From Haliea alexandrii (GTDB lineage Bacteria; Pseudomonadota; Gammaproteobacteria; Pseudomonadales; Halieaceae): a stretch of DNA of 64,000 nucleotides. The position numbers were made by a program, and so were the translations under genes. The notes under the pieces are model-generated. The model saw nothing but the letters and a program-made list of their open reading frames with translations, made no database searches and was not told the DNA's origin. The stretch lies in contig NZ_RFLW01000001.1 of NCBI RefSeq assembly GCF_003719295.1, forward strand, positions 434,001-498,000. Direction: 5' to 3'. Position 1 is the first letter of the stretch. Each line of letters starts with the position of its first letter. Shown in pieces: positions 1 to 8,287 of the stretch.

Positions 1-1409
1 TGCTACCGCTGCTGGTGCTCGGTGCCCGGGGTACGCTGCGTCACCGGCCCATCAACCCGGGCTTCACCGCCTTCAGCAGCGATGCCCTGCTCAATGACCT
101 TACCCTGAATTCGCTCTATTCGGTGGCCTGGGCCGTGCGCGCCATGGGTAGCGAAATCGATGCCTCCCGGCTCTATCCCCAGCTGCCCGACGCTGTGGTG
201 TTTGCCGAAGTGCGCAAGGCCACAGGCCTGCCCGAGACGCAGTTTCTGTCGCCCCGCTATCCCACCTGGCACGAACAGAAGCCTTCGGTAGCGGCACCGC
301 GATTGCGCAACCTGGTGATTGTGCTCGAAGAAAGTCTGGGCGCGCAGTACGTGGGAACGCTGGGCGGCGACACGCTCACGCCGTCTTTCGATGCGCTGGC
401 GGAAACCGGTTGGCTGCTGGAGGAACTCTACGCCACCGGGACCCGTTCTGTGCGCGGCATTGAAGCGGTGGTGACGGGGTTTGTACCCACGCCCGCGCGC
501 AGCGTGGTGAAGCTGCCGCGCTCACAGCAGGACTTCTTTACACTCGCCTCCCTGTTTGGCACACGCGGCTACGACACCTCGTTCATCTATGGCGGCGAGG
601 GCCATTTTGACAACATGGCGAGTTTCTTTCTTGGTAACGGCTTTCAGCGGGTTGTTGACCGACGGCACTATGAAAACCCCGAGTTCATGGGTTCCTGGGG
701 CGTGTCCGATGGCGACCTCATGCGCAAGGCGCACGATGAGTTCACCCGCCTGCATGCGGAGGGCAAGCCCTTCTTCAGCCTGGTGTTCAGCTCATCCAAC
801 CACACACCGTATGACTACCCGACGGATGCGATAACGCCGGTAGAGCTGCCCGCGAACACCAAGCGCAACGCTATCCGCTACGCCGATCACGCCCTCGGCG
901 AGTTCTTTGCCCTCGCCCGGGACAGTGGTTACTGGGACGACACCCTGTTCCTAATTGTGGCGGATCACGATGACCGCGTTTTTGGGCGCCAGCTGGTGCC
1001 GATTGAACATTTCAGGATACCGGGCCTGATTATCGGCAAAGGCATTGTGCCGCGGCGTGATCCGCGGGTGGTGAGCCAGATTGACCTGCCCCCAACTCTG
1101 CTCTCCCTGCTGGGCATTGCATCGCAGCACCCCATGGTGGGTCACGATATCACCATGCTACCTGATGCCTACGAGGGCCGCGCCATCATGCAATACGGGG
1201 CAAACCAGGCGTATTGGCGGGGGCAGGAGGTGGTAGTCACTCAGCCCGAGCGCCCCGTCACCACCTATCACTTCGACCGGGAAAGCTTTTCCCTGACTCC
1301 CGCGCCGGCAAATCCCGACCTCGAACGCGAGGCACTCGCTCACGCGCTGTGGGGCAGCCTCGCCTACCGGCGCGGTTTGTATCCCCCACCTATCAACGGA
1401 GAAGACTAG
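1..1409 (+). CDS. LTA synthase-like / sulfatase-fold phosphotransferase, 3' part
   Basis: The reading frame is open to the left edge, so the start and probably the N-terminal membrane segments lie outside the window. The visible ~468 residues are an alkaline-phosphatase/sulfatase-fold domain of the lipoteichoic-acid synthase type. It has an early metal-site segment (LVIVLEESLG), the nucleophile region ATGTRSVRGIEA with a candidate catalytic Thr, the motif HTPYDYP, and a C-terminal metal site FLIVADHDDR. In Gram-negatives such proteins move phosphoglycerol or phosphoethanolamine from phospholipid to envelope glycans or lipids, acting outside the inner membrane. Its stop overlaps the start of dgkA by one base (TAGTG), which fits a transferase that releases diacylglycerol. 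The exact acceptor cannot be told from sequence; an OpgB-like or EptA-like role is possible. Confidence 0.8.
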   Translation, partial: LPLLVLGARGTLRHRPINPGFTAFSSDALLNDLTLNSLYSVAWAVRAMGSEIDASRLYPQLPDAVVFAEVRKATGLPETQFLSPRYPTWHEQKPSVAAPRLRNLVIVLEESLGAQYVGTLGGDTLTPSFDALAETGWLLEELYATGTRSVRGIEAVVTGFVPTPARSVVKLPRSQQDFFTLASLFGTRGYDTSFIYGGEGHFDNMASFFLGNGFQRVVDRRHYENPEFMGSWGVSDGDLMRKAHDEFTRLHAEGKPFFSLVFSSSNHTPYDYPTDAITPVELPANTKRNAIRYADHALGEFFALARDSGYWDDTLFLIVADHDDRVFGRQLVPIEHFRIPGLIIGKGIVPRRDPRVVSQIDLPPTLLSLLGIASQHPMVGHDITMLPDAYEGRAIMQYGANQAYWRGQEVVVTQPERPVTTYHFDRESFSLTPAPANPDLEREALAHALWGSLAYRRGLYPPPINGED

Positions 1410-1813
1410 TGCCGAAACCCGCGACAATCGACACAACACCGGACTACACGCCCGGGCAAGCTCCGCGCACAGGCCTTGCACGGGTGCTGAGAGCGTTTGT
1501 GCATTCCTGGCGAGGCCTGCGCTATGCATTCCGGCACGAAGCGGCTATCCGTCAGGAATGCGCGGTGCTCGCCCTGGGCTCAGTCATCGCCGTCTGTGCA
1601 GACCTGACGCCCTCCGAGGCTGCCCTGCTACTATGCAGCCTGCTTTTCCTGCTGGTCGTGGAACTGCTGAATTCCGCTGTGGAGGCAGTGGTGGATCGCG
1701 TGGGAAAGGATTATCACCCCTTGAGCGGCGCCGCCAAGGATATGGGCTCGGCGGCGGTTCTGCTGTGTTCGTTGGGGGTGGGGTTGCTGTGGGTGGTTAC
1801 GCTGGCGGGTTGA
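1409..1813 (+). CDS. dgkA: Diacylglycerol kinase
   Basis: Small trimeric inner-membrane kinase that phosphorylates diacylglycerol to phosphatidic acid, recycling lipid left by headgroup-transfer reactions. The 134-residue product carries the family signature ELLNSAVEAVVDRVG at residues 85-99, including the catalytic Glu region, followed by YHPLSGAAKDMGSAA, and has three hydrophobic helices. I chose the GTG that overlaps the previous stop: from there the protein is about 12 residues longer than E. coli DgkA (122 aa), while starts further upstream run through the transferase gene. The N-terminal ~20 residues are Pro/Thr-rich and unlike E. coli. Translational coupling to the upstream transferase suggests joint expression. 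Confidence 0.93.
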   Translation: MPKPATIDTTPDYTPGQAPRTGLARVLRAFVHSWRGLRYAFRHEAAIRQECAVLALGSVIAVCADLTPSEAALLLCSLLFLLVVELLNSAVEAVVDRVGKDYHPLSGAAKDMGSAAVLLCSLGVGLLWVVTLAG

Positions 1814-1849
1814 CCGCAAAGTGAGAGCCCCATAGCACGGTACCTGTTA

Positions 1850-1879
1850 TAGCCAATCGTGTCGGGCTGTTTATATACT
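1850..1879 (+). promoter_or_regulatory. Candidate sigma70 promoter upstream of the DsbB-like gene
   Basis: TAGCCA (1850-1855) and TATACT (1874-1879) are separated by 18 bases, in the gap between dgkA and the DsbB-like gene. The -10 matches consensus at five of six positions and the -35 at four. Based on pattern only. Confidence 0.4.
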
Positions 1880-1949
1880 GGGGCATCAAGGTGTGCTGAA
1901 CCTGAGCACGCATTCAGTTCCTGAACCACGCAGCTGCAGGGCCCCTTAC

Positions 1950-2342
1950 ATGTTCAGATACGACTTCTACCAAAACCATCTCCGCGCTTTGGGCATCATT
2001 GCGATCATCGTCAGCATCGGTGCCTGGTCGCTGGACTGGTTTGACGTGGTCTATGCCTGCCCGTTCTGTCAGGTGCAGCGCACGGTTATTGGCCTGTTGG
2101 GTGCCTTGATGCTCCTGGGCTCCAGCCATTTCATCGTCAAGTACTTTGCCTCCGTCATCGGCTTCTTTGGTGCCGGCGTGGCGATGATGCAGCATTTCCG
2201 TGGCTGGGTGAGAATCCACAAGGGGGAGTTCACCTGGTACGAGCCCATTTACCTCGACGCCTTTCTGCTGTCTTTTGTCGCCATGTTCATCATCATCGCC
2301 CAGGTCTGGCTGCTCTGCCTGCGAGACGTGAAGAAACCGTAA
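1950..2342 (+). CDS. DsbB-like disulfide bond formation membrane protein
   Basis: A 130-residue protein with about four predicted membrane helices (residues 12-30, 45-60, 63-80, 104-124). CPFCQVQR at residues 37-44, at the end of the first helix, matches the CxxCxxQR motif of the DsbB/BdbC family, which passes electrons from DsbA to quinone. The second periplasmic cysteine pair of E. coli DsbB is absent; the only other Cys (123) lies near the C-terminus. It may therefore be a reduced family member, a partner of another redox protein, or a non-oxidase homologue. The ATG at 1950 is preferred over an upstream GTG because membrane helix 1 then starts normally. It appears to be monocistronic. Confidence 0.6.
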   Translation: MFRYDFYQNHLRALGIIAIIVSIGAWSLDWFDVVYACPFCQVQRTVIGLLGALMLLGSSHFIVKYFASVIGFFGAGVAMMQHFRGWVRIHKGEFTWYEPIYLDAFLLSFVAMFIIIAQVWLLCLRDVKKP

Positions 2343-2460
2343 CGCCTTTTCAGCCGCACCACACCGTCTGAGCCACTCATGGGCTGGCCTTCTCGCCGGC
2401 GCGCAGGTACTGTATCGGCCATACTAACGAACCTTAATTAGCTGACCTGGGAGCTGCGAC

Positions 2461-3291
2461 ATGAAGACGCTGCAAACGCTACTGACCGACACATCGGACA
2501 AGATATTCACCATCACGCTCAACCGTGAAAAAAACCTCAACGCCCTGTCGTCACTGGTGCTGGAGGAGCTGGAGACCGCGCTCAACTCAGTGCGGTCCGA
2601 CCCGGAAGTGTCGGTGATTGTGATCAAGTCAACCGGACGGGCCTTTTCCTCAGGCTATGAGCTCGGCAGTGAACACTGGGTAACCTCGCAGTATCCTGGA
2701 CACAGCGACGACATTGATTTGCAGGCAGATCGCCGGGATATCCACGCTTTGGTGGACTACTGGATGCGGATGTGGCGCTACCCCAAGCCGATGGTGGCGC
2801 AGGTTCAGGGTGATTGCCTGTCGGGGGCGGGGGAACTCCTTGCCGTGTGCGACCTCGCCATCGTCAGCGAACGCGCGCGCTTCGGTCACCCGGCAGCCTG
2901 CGACCTGGGCATTCCCCCGTCCATCATGTTCTGGCCCATTTTGATTGGCCTGCGCAAAACCAAGGAACTGTTGCTCACCTCGAAGCTGATTGATGCCCGG
3001 GAAGCGCAGAGCATCGGCCTGGTCAACGAGGTGGTGCCCCACGATGAGCTGGAAGATCGCGTACAGGCGGTTGCGGCCAAGATCGCCAAGGCGCCCTCGG
3101 ACAACTCCATTCTGTTGAAAAGCATTTCCAATACCTGGTTCGAGAATATGGGCATGCAACAATCCATCCGTACCGGTGCGGATATCGACGCGATCTACCA
3201 CCAGAATCGCAGTTACACGGATTTCTTCAGGACGCTGGAAGACGAGGGCGTGAAGGCCGCTTTTGCCAAACGCGCGCGCCTGTACAGCTAA
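2461..3291 (+). CDS. Enoyl-CoA hydratase/isomerase family protein
   Basis: Crotonase-fold protein of 276 residues. Oxyanion-hole segments are seen at residues 61-68 (AFSSGYEL) and 119-126 (CLSGAGEL). Glu125 aligns with the first catalytic Glu of classical hydratases, but the second (in FGQPE of rat crotonase) is replaced by Ala145 in FGHPAACD, with Asp148 close by. This makes ordinary hydratase activity uncertain; isomerase, dehalogenase or hydrolase chemistry is also possible. A GGGAG ribosome-binding site precedes the ATG. It is the first gene of a three-gene acyl-CoA module: the synthetase follows after 10 bases and the dehydrogenase after a further 44. Confidence 0.85.
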   Translation: MKTLQTLLTDTSDKIFTITLNREKNLNALSSLVLEELETALNSVRSDPEVSVIVIKSTGRAFSSGYELGSEHWVTSQYPGHSDDIDLQADRRDIHALVDYWMRMWRYPKPMVAQVQGDCLSGAGELLAVCDLAIVSERARFGHPAACDLGIPPSIMFWPILIGLRKTKELLLTSKLIDAREAQSIGLVNEVVPHDELEDRVQAVAAKIAKAPSDNSILLKSISNTWFENMGMQQSIRTGADIDAIYHQNRSYTDFFRTLEDEGVKAAFAKRARLYS

Positions 3292-3301
3292 GGAGACCGA
3301 T

Positions 3302-4933
3302 ATGAGCGCCGCAATGAATGGCAGCCTGCCAATATGCAGCAGCTACGAAGCGTTGTGCGAGCAGTTTTCGTGGTCGATACCGGAGATGTTCAATATCGCG
3401 GATGCAATCTGCGACCGCTGGGCCGCCGATGAGCAACGCGTCGCCATCACCTTTGAAGACAGCGATAAACAGCTTCATCAGATCACCTACCGGAGCCTTC
3501 AGCGCCAGTCCAATCGACTCGCGAACCTGTTCGCATCTTTGGGTGTTGTACGTGGCGACCGCATCACCGTGTGCCTGCCACAGCGGCCGGAATGTGCGAT
3601 CTCGCACATCGCCTGTTTCAAGTCCGGGATTGTTTCCTGTCTGGCTTCTGTGCTGTTTGGCGAGGAGGCGCTCAAGCACCGGATCAATGGCAGCCGGTCG
3701 CGGCTGTGCATTGTCGATGCGGATAACTACGCCAAAATCGAGAACATCTTCGATGACTGCCCGTCCCTGGAACACATCGTGGTGGTCGGGGAAGTGGATG
3801 CCGACCGGCCATTGGGCTTTTATACGGCAACCCGGGAGCTGTCCGACGCGTGGGTGAATGTCGCTACGCGCGCCGAAGAGCCGGCGTGGATCAATTACAC
3901 CTCGGGCACCACGGGTTTGCCCAAAGGTGTGGTGATGCCGCACCGAGCGGTCCTCGGTAATGTGTCCGCATTCGAGTACCTGTTTGACTACTTCCCGCAA
4001 CCCGGCGATGTCCTCTGGTCACAGGCCGACTGGGCGTGGGTGGCCGGGTTTGCGGATATCTTCCTGGTGGGCACCTTCCATGGATGCAGGATCGTATCCA
4101 CCAGCATGAAAGGCTTCGACCCGGTTGAGGCCTTCCGTATCCTGTCGGACCACGAGGTGACCGTGTCGCTTCTCACACCGACCATGTTGAAGCTGATGCG
4201 TGAGGCCAGCGCGCGGGTCGAGACAGACAAGGTGCAGTTGCGCGTGGTGCTGTCGGGCGGGGAGGCGGTGGGGGCCGAGCTGGCCGCATGGGCGGATGAG
4301 CATTTCAATCTCACGATCAATGAAGGCTTTGGCCAGTCTGAATGCAATGGCATGATTGGCAGTAATCCCAAGCTCATGGCGGTACGCCATGGCTCACTGG
4401 GCAAGCCCACCCCGGGGGCGGTGTGCGCCATTGTCGGCGAGGATGGCAATGAGGTCGCCGATGGTGAGCGGGGCAATATTGCGATTCAGCGGCCTCACCC
4501 CGCGATGTTCCTTTATTACCTGGATGACCCCGAGGCAACCGCCGCGAAATTCAGTGGGAACTGGATGCTCACCGGCGACATCGGTAGCCGAGATGCCGAT
4601 GGTTACTTCTGGTTTCATGGGCGCTCGGACGACGTGATCACCAGCTCGGGTTATCGCATCGGCCCCACGGAAATCGAAGACGTTCTGCTCTCCTCGCCGG
4701 AAGTCAAGATTGTCGCGGTTGTCGGTGTGCCCGACGAAAAGAGGACGGAGCTTATCAAGGCTGTGGTCGTCCTGGCCGAGGGCGCGGAGCCGTCGGAGGC
4801 GCTCACGGCGTCGCTGCAGGCCCTGGTAAGGAACAAGCTCGCCAGGCATGAGGTGCCGCATATCATCGAATATGCCGACAGCCTGCCAATGACCGCCACA
4901 GGCAAAATTCTGCGGCGGGAACTTCGAGGCTAG
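3302..4933 (+). CDS. AMP-forming acyl-CoA synthetase (acetyl/medium-chain type)
   Basis: Adenylate-forming ligase, 543 residues, expected to activate a carboxylic acid to its CoA thioester through an acyl-AMP. The P-loop YTSGTTGLPKG is at residues 199-209, the hinge region TGDIGSRDADGYFWFHGRSD lies late in the protein, and the catalytic Lys is in TATGKILRREL at the C-terminus. The overall pattern resembles acetyl-CoA/ACSM medium-chain ligases rather than long-chain FadD. The ATG at 3302 follows AAGGAG directly, so it is preferred over an in-frame start at 3263 inside the preceding gene. With its neighbours it would form an activate-dehydrogenate-hydrate route for a short or branched acid; the substrate is unknown. 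Confidence 0.88.
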   Translation: MSAAMNGSLPICSSYEALCEQFSWSIPEMFNIADAICDRWAADEQRVAITFEDSDKQLHQITYRSLQRQSNRLANLFASLGVVRGDRITVCLPQRPECAISHIACFKSGIVSCLASVLFGEEALKHRINGSRSRLCIVDADNYAKIENIFDDCPSLEHIVVVGEVDADRPLGFYTATRELSDAWVNVATRAEEPAWINYTSGTTGLPKGVVMPHRAVLGNVSAFEYLFDYFPQPGDVLWSQADWAWVAGFADIFLVGTFHGCRIVSTSMKGFDPVEAFRILSDHEVTVSLLTPTMLKLMREASARVETDKVQLRVVLSGGEAVGAELAAWADEHFNLTINEGFGQSECNGMIGSNPKLMAVRHGSLGKPTPGAVCAIVGEDGNEVADGERGNIAIQRPHPAMFLYYLDDPEATAAKFSGNWMLTGDIGSRDADGYFWFHGRSDDVITSSGYRIGPTEIEDVLLSSPEVKIVAVVGVPDEKRTELIKAVVVLAEGAEPSEALTASLQALVRNKLARHEVPHIIEYADSLPMTATGKILRRELRG

Positions 4934-4977
4934 CGCGCGCCGCCGCTGATTGACCTTTTTACTGTTAAGGATGAACG

Positions 4978-6795
4978 ATGCAAGTCCCGTTGCTGAATGA
5001 CCGCGATATCGAGTTTTTGCTGTTCAGGGTATTTGACACCACCGAAGTACTAAACCGTGAGCGGTATAACGAGCACACGCTGGAAACGATCCGCATGACC
5101 TTGCAGACCGCCAAAAGCGTGGCAGAGAAATACTTCTTCAATCACTACGCCAAGGGTGATGCGCAGGAACCGGTCTTCGACGGCAACACCGTGACCACGG
5201 TGCCGGAGACCAAACAGGCCTGGTCGGCCTTTGCGGATGCCGGTTTTTTCGCCGCCACCTGTGATTTCGCCGAGGGCGGCATGCAGTTGCCGTATATCGT
5301 CATGCGCGCGGCGAACGCCTACTTCTACGCGGCCAACCCGGGAACCGCCGGTTACTGCCTGTTGTGCATCGCGGCGGCCGACCTGCTGGAGACCTTTGGC
5401 ACTGACGAGCAGAAAGACCGTTATCTGGCGCACATGCGGTCTGGTCGCTTCACCGGCACCATGGCCCTCACCGAGCCGGCGCAGGGCTCCGCGCTGCAGG
5501 ATATTTCGACCCGGGCCAGGCCGGCGGATGACGGTACATACCGGCTGTTCGGCCAGAAAATGTATATTTCCGGTGGCGATCACGACCTGACTGAAAACAT
5601 CATCCATATGGTACTGGCCAAGACGGTGTGCCCGGATACGGGCAAGGAAGGCATTTCGCTGTTCATTTGCCCCAAGGTGCAGGTGAACCCTGACGGCACA
5701 CTGGGCGAGCGCAATGATGTCGCTTTGGCCGGTCTGTTGCACAAGATGGGCTTCCGTAACGCCACCTCCACGGTGCTCAATTTCGGCGAGCAGGCGGGCG
5801 CCGTGGGTTACCTGCTGGGGGACCTCAACAAGGGCCTCGCGCACATGTTCCAGATGATGAACGATGCGCGTATCGCGGTGGGTCTGTTTGCCACGGCGCT
5901 GGGCTATCAGGGCTACAACTACTCCCTGCTCTATGCGAAGCAGCGCAAGCAGGGCAGAACGTCGCGTCTCGCCAAACAACAGGACAGGGGCGCACAGGTT
6001 GAGATCATTGAGCACGCGGATGTGCGTCGTATGTTACTCACGCAGAAGGCCTACGCAGAAGCGTCACTGGCAATGACGTTCTACGCCAGCGTGCTGTTTG
6101 AAGACAGTCGCTCCGCGCCTGCCGTGGCCGACCGTGAAGCCGCTGCGGCCCTGCTCGACCTGGTGACCCCGGTGATCAAGTCCTGGCCGTCCAAATACTG
6201 CCTGGCGGCGAACGACCTGGCGATACAGGTGCTCGGTGGCGCCGGCTATACGCGGGACCATCTGGTTGAACAGTACTACCGCGACAACCGCCTGAACCCG
6301 ATACACGAGGGCACCGAGGGTATTCAGGCCATCGATTTATTGGGGCGCAAGGTCGGTGCTGAAGGCGGAGCGGTTTTCAGGCGCCTGATCGAGACCATCG
6401 AAGCCGACCTGCGGCGCGGCTTGGGTGATGGCCATGCCACAGTTGCGGAAATCTCGGCGGAACTGCAGCGTGCGGTCACCGCGCTAGCCCACGTCACCGA
6501 CACCCTGCAGCCCGAAATCGCCCGCGAGCGCGCGGCGGGCCTGGCAAATGCCACCGTCTACCTGGACCTGTTCGGGCGCGTTTTTGCCGCCTGGATGTGG
6601 TTGAAGCAGGCGCTGGCGGCTGCCGCCTGTTTGCGCGACGATGACCTGTCACCGGCAGAAGCAGATTTTTATCAGGGCAAGTTGCAAGCCGCCAGGTTCT
6701 TCGCGCACTGGGAGCTGCCGAAGTACCAACATGAAGCGGAGATTCTGCTGCAGCGTTATGATGAACCACTGAACATGCCTGCGGCATGGTTCTAG
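4978..6795 (+). CDS. Acyl-CoA dehydrogenase, DmdC-like long form
   Basis: FAD-dependent acyl-CoA dehydrogenase of 605 residues, longer than the usual ~380 because it has an N-terminal extension and a C-terminal helical domain, as in the DmdC / 3-methylmercaptopropionyl-CoA dehydrogenase group. The FAD/substrate segment MALTEPAQGSALQDI is near residue 162. The catalytic base lies in NPIHEGTEGIQAIDLLGRKV, where the Glu of HEGTEG fits the active-site Glu of this family. It would oxidise an acyl-CoA to the 2-enoyl-CoA and pass electrons to ETF. As the last gene of the module it completes the set with the synthetase and crotonase. DmdC homologues occur in many bacteria without DMSP metabolism, so the substrate is open. 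Confidence 0.9.
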   Translation: MQVPLLNDRDIEFLLFRVFDTTEVLNRERYNEHTLETIRMTLQTAKSVAEKYFFNHYAKGDAQEPVFDGNTVTTVPETKQAWSAFADAGFFAATCDFAEGGMQLPYIVMRAANAYFYAANPGTAGYCLLCIAAADLLETFGTDEQKDRYLAHMRSGRFTGTMALTEPAQGSALQDISTRARPADDGTYRLFGQKMYISGGDHDLTENIIHMVLAKTVCPDTGKEGISLFICPKVQVNPDGTLGERNDVALAGLLHKMGFRNATSTVLNFGEQAGAVGYLLGDLNKGLAHMFQMMNDARIAVGLFATALGYQGYNYSLLYAKQRKQGRTSRLAKQQDRGAQVEIIEHADVRRMLLTQKAYAEASLAMTFYASVLFEDSRSAPAVADREAAAALLDLVTPVIKSWPSKYCLAANDLAIQVLGGAGYTRDHLVEQYYRDNRLNPIHEGTEGIQAIDLLGRKVGAEGGAVFRRLIETIEADLRRGLGDGHATVAEISAELQRAVTALAHVTDTLQPEIARERAAGLANATVYLDLFGRVFAAWMWLKQALAAAACLRDDDLSPAEADFYQGKLQAARFFAHWELPKYQHEAEILLQRYDEPLNMPAAWF

Positions 6796-6877
6796 TCGGC
6801 TGACGGTTGTGTGGTGTGTATAGGCCGTGTGCGGTAGGGTGCAGGCACGTCTCGCGTTTGAGGAGCATTGAAGGCGC

Positions 6878-7792
6878 ATGATTTCCTTCAAACAGCTGCG
6901 CTACGCGCTCGCCGTGGCCCATACCCTGCATTTCAAGAAGGCGGCGGAGCAGTGCGCGATTTCCCAGTCAGCCCTCAGCACGGCCATTGCCGAACTGGAG
7001 TCGCAGCTGGGTGTGCAGCTGTTCGAGCGCGACAACAAGAAAGTGCTGGTGACACCGGTGGGCGAGCAGATCCTGGCACGTGCCACGGCAATTTCCCTTG
7101 AGATGGACGATATCTACCGCCTCGCCACAGTGGCCCGGGAGCCGCTGAGTTTTCCCATGACCATGGGCGTTATCCCCACGATCGGCCCCTATCTGCTGCC
7201 CAAGGTTCTGCCTGCCGTGCGCCGCGAATACCCGGAGTTTCGCCTCACCATCGCCGAAGAGCAGTCTCATGTACTGGTGGACAAGGTGCGCAGCGGCGAG
7301 CTGGACACCGCTGTGCTCGCGCTGCCCTATGCGCATGAAGGCCTGCTGGACTTTCCGTTCTGGGACGAGAACCTGGTGGTGGTGACCCACCGTGATAACC
7401 CGCTGCACCTGCCGTCACCGGTGCGCGCGGTGGACCTGCGCGAGGCGCGCCTGATGCTGCTGAAAGACGGGCACTGCCTGCGGGACCATGCACTGGCCGC
7501 CTGTCATTTACAGGCGTCCAGCCTGGATGAAACCCTGGAGGGTGCCAGCCTCTACACCTTGATCCAGATGGTGGCGGGTCATATGGGTTCCACTCTGGTA
7601 CCGGAGATGGCGCTGGACCAGTTACTGTCGGGGAGTTCGGAGCTGGCGGCTATCCGCCTTGAGGAGCCGGGCCCTCACCGCAGCATTGCGTTTATCGCGC
7701 GGCCCAATTTTGGTGGTGTGAGCAACATCATGTCATTGCGCGTTCTATTTCGGACCGCACTAAAAGAGCACGCCAAGTCGCTATCGGCCTGA
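6878..7792 (+). CDS. oxyR: LysR-type peroxide-sensing regulator OxyR
   Basis: A 304-residue LysR-family regulator. The N-terminal winged helix-turn-helix (residues ~1-60, FKKAAEQCAISQSALSTAIA) is followed by an effector domain. The hallmark redox segment DGHCLRDHALAAC places Cys200 and Cys209 nine residues apart, as Cys199 and Cys208 are in E. coli OxyR, and the following SLYTLIQMVAGHMG also fits OxyR. It should sense H2O2 by disulfide formation and activate antioxidant genes. The start follows GAAGG. It sits 82 bases after the acyl-CoA dehydrogenase, a FAD enzyme that can generate H2O2, but no direct link is shown. In Pseudomonas oxyR is next to recG; here recG is 15 kb away. Confidence 0.93.
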   Translation: MISFKQLRYALAVAHTLHFKKAAEQCAISQSALSTAIAELESQLGVQLFERDNKKVLVTPVGEQILARATAISLEMDDIYRLATVAREPLSFPMTMGVIPTIGPYLLPKVLPAVRREYPEFRLTIAEEQSHVLVDKVRSGELDTAVLALPYAHEGLLDFPFWDENLVVVTHRDNPLHLPSPVRAVDLREARLMLLKDGHCLRDHALAACHLQASSLDETLEGASLYTLIQMVAGHMGSTLVPEMALDQLLSGSSELAAIRLEEPGPHRSIAFIARPNFGGVSNIMSLRVLFRTALKEHAKSLSA

Positions 7793-7807
7793 GTTGGCCG
7801 GAAGAGA

Positions 7808-7838
7808 GGGTGCCGCGGCGTGTCAGCCGACGGCACCC
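7808..7838. terminator. Inverted repeat between convergent oxyR and a small exported-protein gene
   Basis: GGGTGCCG (7808-7815) and CGGCACCC (7831-7838) form a perfect 8-bp stem with a 15-base loop in the 55-base gap between the two 3' ends. There is no U-tract on either side, so it would be a weak or Rho-assisted terminator at best. Confidence 0.35.
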
Positions 7839-7847
7839 GGTCGTCCA

Positions 7848-8216
7848 TCAGCCGGGGTTGGCTGCGCGGAATTCGCGGATCTCGGTGTTGAACTGTCCTG
7901 CCAGCGCCTCTTCGGCAGAGACCGCTTCGTTATAGGCTGCCACATCTGCCTCGTAAGCCGCTTTCAGCGACTCCGCATCTTTCGCCTTGCCTTCCTCAAT
8001 GGTCTTTTTGGCGGCGGTGAACTGGGTCTCCAGGCATGCCATGTATTCCAGGTTGGCAGCCTGGAAGGTCTTCACCGCCTGTTGGCCGGCAATCATGTCG
8101 TCCATGGTGGCAGAGCCACCGTTGGGCAGAGTCGGGGATTCTGGCTGCACGCATTCAGCCATAGCCATGGAACTGCCCAGTGCCAGCACTGCCAGCAGGG
8201 ATTTTGCAACGTTCAT
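7848..8216 (-). CDS. Small exported hypothetical protein
   Basis: A 122-residue protein with a clear signal peptide (MNVAKSLLAVLALGSSMAMA, cleavage after AMA). The mature part is Ala/Glu-rich, mostly helical, with two cysteines (AEC near the mature N-terminus and YMACLE about 40 residues later) that could form a disulfide. I chose the ATG at 8216 because TAAGGAGT sits just upstream and the signal peptide then begins at residue 1; longer upstream starts add an unrelated basic tail. I do not recognise a named family and assign no function beyond a periplasmic location. Confidence 0.72.
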   Translation of the reverse strand: MNVAKSLLAVLALGSSMAMAECVQPESPTLPNGGSATMDDMIAGQQAVKTFQAANLEYMACLETQFTAAKKTIEEGKAKDAESLKAAYEADVAAYNEAVSAEEALAGQFNTEIREFRAANPG

Positions 8217-8287
8217 GCTCGTACTCCTTATTGGATGGTGGGCAAACCTTAGCAGCCCGGCGGGTAACTGCCAAGATGGCGCCCGGT

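Noticed and set aside
3283-3290. CTGTACAG palindrome at the end of the crotonase gene
   Set aside because: Eight bases only, inside coding sequence, and the spacing does not fit a LexA box.
2461-6795. Calling the module dmdD-dmdB-dmdC
   Set aside because: The crotonase lacks the second Glu needed by DmdD, the ligase looks like an ACSM-type enzyme, and there is no dmdA. Only a DmdC-like fold is supported.
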